From Saprospiraceae bacterium (lineage in GTDB: Bacteria > Bacteroidota > Bacteroidia > Chitinophagales > Saprospiraceae), in the NCBI GenBank assembly GCA_015494245.1, contig WGBN01000309.1, forward strand, positions 1 to 8,765: a stretch of 8,765 nucleotides of DNA, given 5' to 3'. Below the pieces are notes generated by a model that searched no databases, was not told where the DNA came from, and saw nothing but the letters and a program-made list of their open reading frames with translations. The position numbers were made by a program, and so were the translations under genes. The first letter of the stretch is position 1, and every line of letters begins with the position of its first letter. Below, one piece after another: positions 7,197 through 8,765 of this stretch.

Positions 7197-8765
7197 TTAC
7201 TTAGTTACCCTTAGAAGCTTACCGCTTTGTATCATTTTTCCGTTGGAAAATAAGCGGTAAAAGAAAATGTTGCCACTTGTTTTGGAATAGTACCAGGTGA
7301 TAGAAGTGGCTCCATAGGGAATGCTCAGGTGTTCTACGGTATGGCCATTCAGGTCAGAGATGATCAAATACCTGTGGTCTTGTTCTTGAGCTGTTGGTTT
7401 TATGGAGAATGTTACCTGATCGTTAAAGGGCGTTGGGTAAACAGTCAGGATGTTGCCAATTTTTTCGGCCTCTTTTTTGATCTGTGTGTTAGAGTCGTTG
7501 CTCTCTATGGACTTTATAGGGCCATTGATGCCGGAGAGTGTATAAGAGATGGGATAGTGCCGGCCATATAAAGTCGAGATGGCTTTTGCCCATGCCGCAG
7601 TATGAATGCCCGTTTGCTCGTAATTAGATACCTGTGCCAGGCTTGCAGAATCTAATTGATAAATGGGCTTAGGGGCAAGTAATTCAGTAAGTTGTTGGTA
7701 GTAGAAAAGGTCATTGCTTTCTTCCGGAGAAAGGTTGAAGCTCAAAGGAATGCTCTCTAAAGTTTGCAGCGCGAGCGCTGAGTCTCCCCATGCCAGATAT
7801 TGGTTGGATTTCCACCTCTCCGAGGAGGGGCTGTTTAGGTTTTCAATCCATGTCAAGAGGCTGTCCCGTTGGAATGCTGTGGTGTCGTATAGGATGTGTT
7901 GAGTAATGAGAAAAGCTCTTTCGTCCATAGCTTGCCGGTGCGCAGCCACTTCCTTTTGATGTTCTTGTGTGGGGTTGGCTTCGTATGCAGCTTTGGCTGC
8001 CAGATAATCGCCTTTCTCTGCGTAGTACTCCGCTTTTAGCAGAGCTATGTCTTCAGAGCTTTGACAGGGCGGTTCGCAAAGATAAGCCATGCAAGAGTTG
8101 GGATAACCTGAGGATGTGCCTATTCCACTATAATTCAAAGGTGTTTCGTTTGTCCCACCGGGATTGAAATAGTAGTTAATAGTTCCATCTCCGGAATTGA
8201 TGAAGTCCGTGCCGGTATAGGCAAATTGGTTGCCTGCAGCAATAACATTTAAGGGGTCGTTAGGTATTTGCTCTCCTTGGATCATATGCACCCAGCCTGT
8301 GGCTACATCAAAATCGGCGCCATTCATTGCTGTGTTGAAATTGGCGTTGCAGAGATATTTGAGGCCTGAGGGAGGGTTGCCGATAGAGATGTTGGCTCCA
8401 TTTTGGCCATTGGCCAGATTGCCGGTGAAGAGTCCGTCAAAGGTGTTTAGTCGGATTTTTTTGTTTACGTCACCTGTTTCGTTGCAAAAGATTCCAATGG
8501 TGGTGATTCCATTTCCATATCCATCAGGGTCTATAAATAGGTTGTTTTCACAAGTAAAGCCACTGATGTCGTATTCCATGGCGATGCCTGTTTGCACCGA
8601 AGACACAAAACTATTAGGAAGCATTCCGAAATTGAAGTTGTTTCCTTTAATGTAAAAGTCATTTACACTTTGTATTCTGACTCCGACAAAACAGTTCGTA
8701 AAATCCGATTGAGTTAGAATAAAAGGCCGGTTGTTGAGGATTTTTGAGGTGTATATACCGTACCC
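7197..8765 (-). CDS. Secreted parallel beta-helix protein with helical segment and T9SS sorting domain (5' partial)
   Basis: The frame has no stop from TAA at 7197-7199 to the right edge, so the methionine at 8622-8624 is internal and 522 codons of a longer protein are seen. Numbering from the edge, residues 1 to about 155 show recurring N-x-F / N-N-x-F turns with G-I/V strands (SDFTNC, GNNFNFG, ENNLFI, LNTFDG), typical of a right-handed parallel beta-helix as in pectate-lyase-like folds. Residues about 155-220 hold a glycine- and asparagine-rich stretch, and a cysteine cluster CMAYLCEPPC sits at 225-234. Residues about 238-400 are predicted largely helical, with a TPR-like look (AEYYAEKGDYLAAKAAYEAN). 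The last 85 residues (about 438-522) are a T9SS type A domain, with YPTP in place of the usual YPNP. Family members with beta-helices often bind or cleave polysaccharide, but no catalytic residues can be assigned from this fragment. Composition matches the neighbouring propeller gene. Confidence 0.9.
   Translation of the reverse strand, partial: GYGIYTSKILNNRPFILTQSDFTNCFVGVRIQSVNDFYIKGNNFNFGMLPNSFVSSVQTGIAMEYDISGFTCENNLFIDPDGYGNGITTIGIFCNETGDVNKKIRLNTFDGLFTGNLANGQNGANISIGNPPSGLKYLCNANFNTAMNGADFDVATGWVHMIQGEQIPNDPLNVIAAGNQFAYTGTDFINSGDGTINYYFNPGGTNETPLNYSGIGTSSGYPNSCMAYLCEPPCQSSEDIALLKAEYYAEKGDYLAAKAAYEANPTQEHQKEVAAHRQAMDERAFLITQHILYDTTAFQRDSLLTWIENLNSPSSERWKSNQYLAWGDSALALQTLESIPLSFNLSPEESNDLFYYQQLTELLAPKPIYQLDSASLAQVSNYEQTGIHTAAWAKAISTLYGRHYPISYTLSGINGPIKSIESNDSNTQIKKEAEKIGNILTVYPTPFNDQVTFSIKPTAQEQDHRYLIISDLNGHTVEHLSIPYGATSITWYYSKTSGNIFFYRLFSNGKMIQSGKLLRVTK

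Noticed and set aside
8622..8624. ATG (reverse) as start of the beta-helix protein
   Set aside because: No stop occurs in that frame up to the window edge and the upstream residues continue the beta-helix pattern, so the gene begins outside the window.

Overview
The window looks like a piece of a Bacteroidota chromosome, most probably from the Saprospiraceae/Lewinella side of the phylum. The reasons are that all three genes end in a type IX secretion system (T9SS) type A C-terminal sorting domain, that the largest one has the cysteine-rich HYR-like repeat architecture common in that group, and that no Shine-Dalgarno-like site precedes the only visible true start codon. The genus cannot be fixed from sequence reading alone.

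Layout: (1) Bases 2-5470, plus strand, hold the 3' part (1,822 codons) of one giant secreted protein; its start lies left of the window. Its modules in order are exact 80-residue tandem HYR-like repeats, an unnamed cysteine-containing module, a long array of variant HYR-like modules with four RTW motifs, a small carboxypeptidase-regulatory-like beta-sandwich, a dockerin-like calcium-loop pair, a cohesin-like domain and a T9SS sorting tail. (2) Bases 5471-5514 separate two convergent genes and carry a strong intrinsic terminator for the plus-strand gene. (3) Bases 5515-7101, minus strand, hold a complete 528-residue secreted protein that reads as a probable seven-bladed beta-propeller with signal peptide and T9SS tail. 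(4) Bases 7102-7196 are a short spacer with an 11-12 bp inverted repeat. (5) Bases 7197-8765, minus strand, hold the 3' part (522 codons) of a third secreted protein: parallel beta-helix, helical segment, T9SS tail; its start lies right of the window.

The three proteins are predicted to be exported by Sec and then carried across the outer membrane by T9SS, to be released or anchored on the cell surface. No enzyme active site, regulator or transport gene is visible, so the shared theme is surface or extracellular structure and adhesion, not a pathway. The plus-strand gene is clearly richer in G+C than the two minus-strand genes. No RNA gene, transposase, CRISPR array or phage gene was seen. 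I did not find a convincing new biological system; the most noteworthy points are the dockerin-like plus cohesin-like pair in one T9SS protein, the exact 240-base repeats with a fixed four-cysteine pattern, and adjacent C8/A8 homopolymer tracts inside the propeller gene.
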